This document shows, piece after piece, positions 6,839-6,963 of a DNA stretch of 6,963 nt. The stretch lies in NCBI GenBank assembly GCA_031261015.1, contig JAISKG010000169.1:1-6963 (forward strand), read 5' to 3'. The notes under the pieces were generated by a model, which had not been told where the DNA came from, did not search any database, and saw only the letters and a list, made by a program, of their open reading frames with translations. Position numbers and translations under genes: made by a program. Every line of letters starts with the position of its first letter. Position 1 is the stretch's first letter. This stretch comes from Dysgonamonadaceae bacterium (GTDB taxonomy: Bacteria; Bacteroidota; Bacteroidia; Bacteroidales; Azobacteroidaceae).

Positions 6839-6963
6839 ATGTTGAACAAAGTTATTGCGGAAGCAAATATTCAAAAAGCTCAAAAAATCGTTGACAGGGC
6901 AGATAAGATTGTGATTGTCACGCATATTTCTCCCGATGGCGATGCGATGGGATCGTCGCTGGC
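6839..6963 (+). CDS. nrnA: DHH-family phosphoesterase, NrnA-like oligoribonuclease/pAp phosphatase, 5' part (3' end outside window)
   Basis: Forty-one codons are visible from the ATG at 6839, and the gene runs off the right edge; full family members are about 320-345 residues. After an amphipathic start (residues 1-22) comes a hydrophobic strand KIVIVTHISPDGDAMGSSL (23-41). This is DHH motif I, with Asp33 and Asp35 at metal-binding positions and the GS of the DxDxxGS pattern at 38-39. By family, NrnA degrades 2-5 nucleotide RNAs left by other RNases and dephosphorylates 3'-phosphoadenosine 5'-phosphate (pAp), using Mn2+. The THxxPDGDAxGS form fits the NrnA branch better than RecJ, but the DHH triad and the C-terminal DHHA1 domain are out of view, so subfamily is not proven. 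The start lacks a Shine-Dalgarno and is preceded by A-rich sequence. Confidence 0.85.
   Translation, partial: MLNKVIAEANIQKAQKIVDRADKIVIVTHISPDGDAMGSSL

Noticed and set aside
6743..6925. A 60-codon - strand open frame across the panB-nrnA gap
   Set aside because: It runs antisense into the DHH motif of nrnA, shows no motif and has no promoter or ribosome-binding support.
1..6963. Search for CRISPR repeats, tRNA or rRNA genes, riboswitches, an intact insertion sequence or a defence system
   Set aside because: Coding sequence with strong housekeeping identities fills nearly the whole window, and the two gaps (59 and 164 bases) contain none of these.

Overview
The window reads as ordinary chromosomal housekeeping DNA from a member of the Bacteroidota, most likely the Bacteroidales. 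Three things point there. The protein sequences, RlmB and PanB especially, look like Bacteroidales versions from memory. No gene start has a convincing Shine-Dalgarno sequence at normal spacing; most are preceded by A/T-rich DNA. Perfect copies of the Bacteroidota -7 promoter motif TAnnTTTG lie upstream of the last two genes. All genes are on the + strand. I could run no database search, so identities rest on motifs and remembered family sequences.

Layout: positions 1-4616 are a tightly packed run of four genes. These are the 3' two thirds of recN (DNA break repair), rlmB (23S rRNA 2'-O-ribose methyltransferase), ridA (enamine/imine deaminase) and a UvrD/PcrA-type helicase. Junctions are a 4-base ATGA overlap, a 1-base gap and a 1-base TAATG overlap, so one mRNA with translational coupling is likely. 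After 22 bases comes nspC (4639-5793), a PLP-dependent carboxynorspermidine/carboxyspermidine decarboxylase, probably in the same transcript. A 59-base gap with a likely promoter separates it from panB (5853-6674), the first committed step of pantothenate and coenzyme A synthesis. A 164-base gap follows, then the first 41 codons of an NrnA-type DHH phosphoesterase (6839 to the window edge).

Functionally the block mixes genome maintenance (RecN, UvrD/PcrA), ribosome modification (RlmB), metabolite damage control (RidA, which removes reactive enamines that can inactivate PLP enzymes), polyamine synthesis (NspC), cofactor synthesis (PanB) and nanoRNA/pAp turnover (NrnA). There is no clear single pathway; it is a conventional housekeeping cluster.

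The only unexplained stretch is the panB-nrnA gap. It holds a 20-codon piece that resembles an internal segment of Rpn/PD-(D/E)XK putative-transposase nucleases, probably a decayed remnant. It also holds a perfect 6-bp inverted repeat embedded in a plausible promoter. I found no CRISPR array, tRNA, rRNA, intact mobile element, riboswitch or new multigene system.
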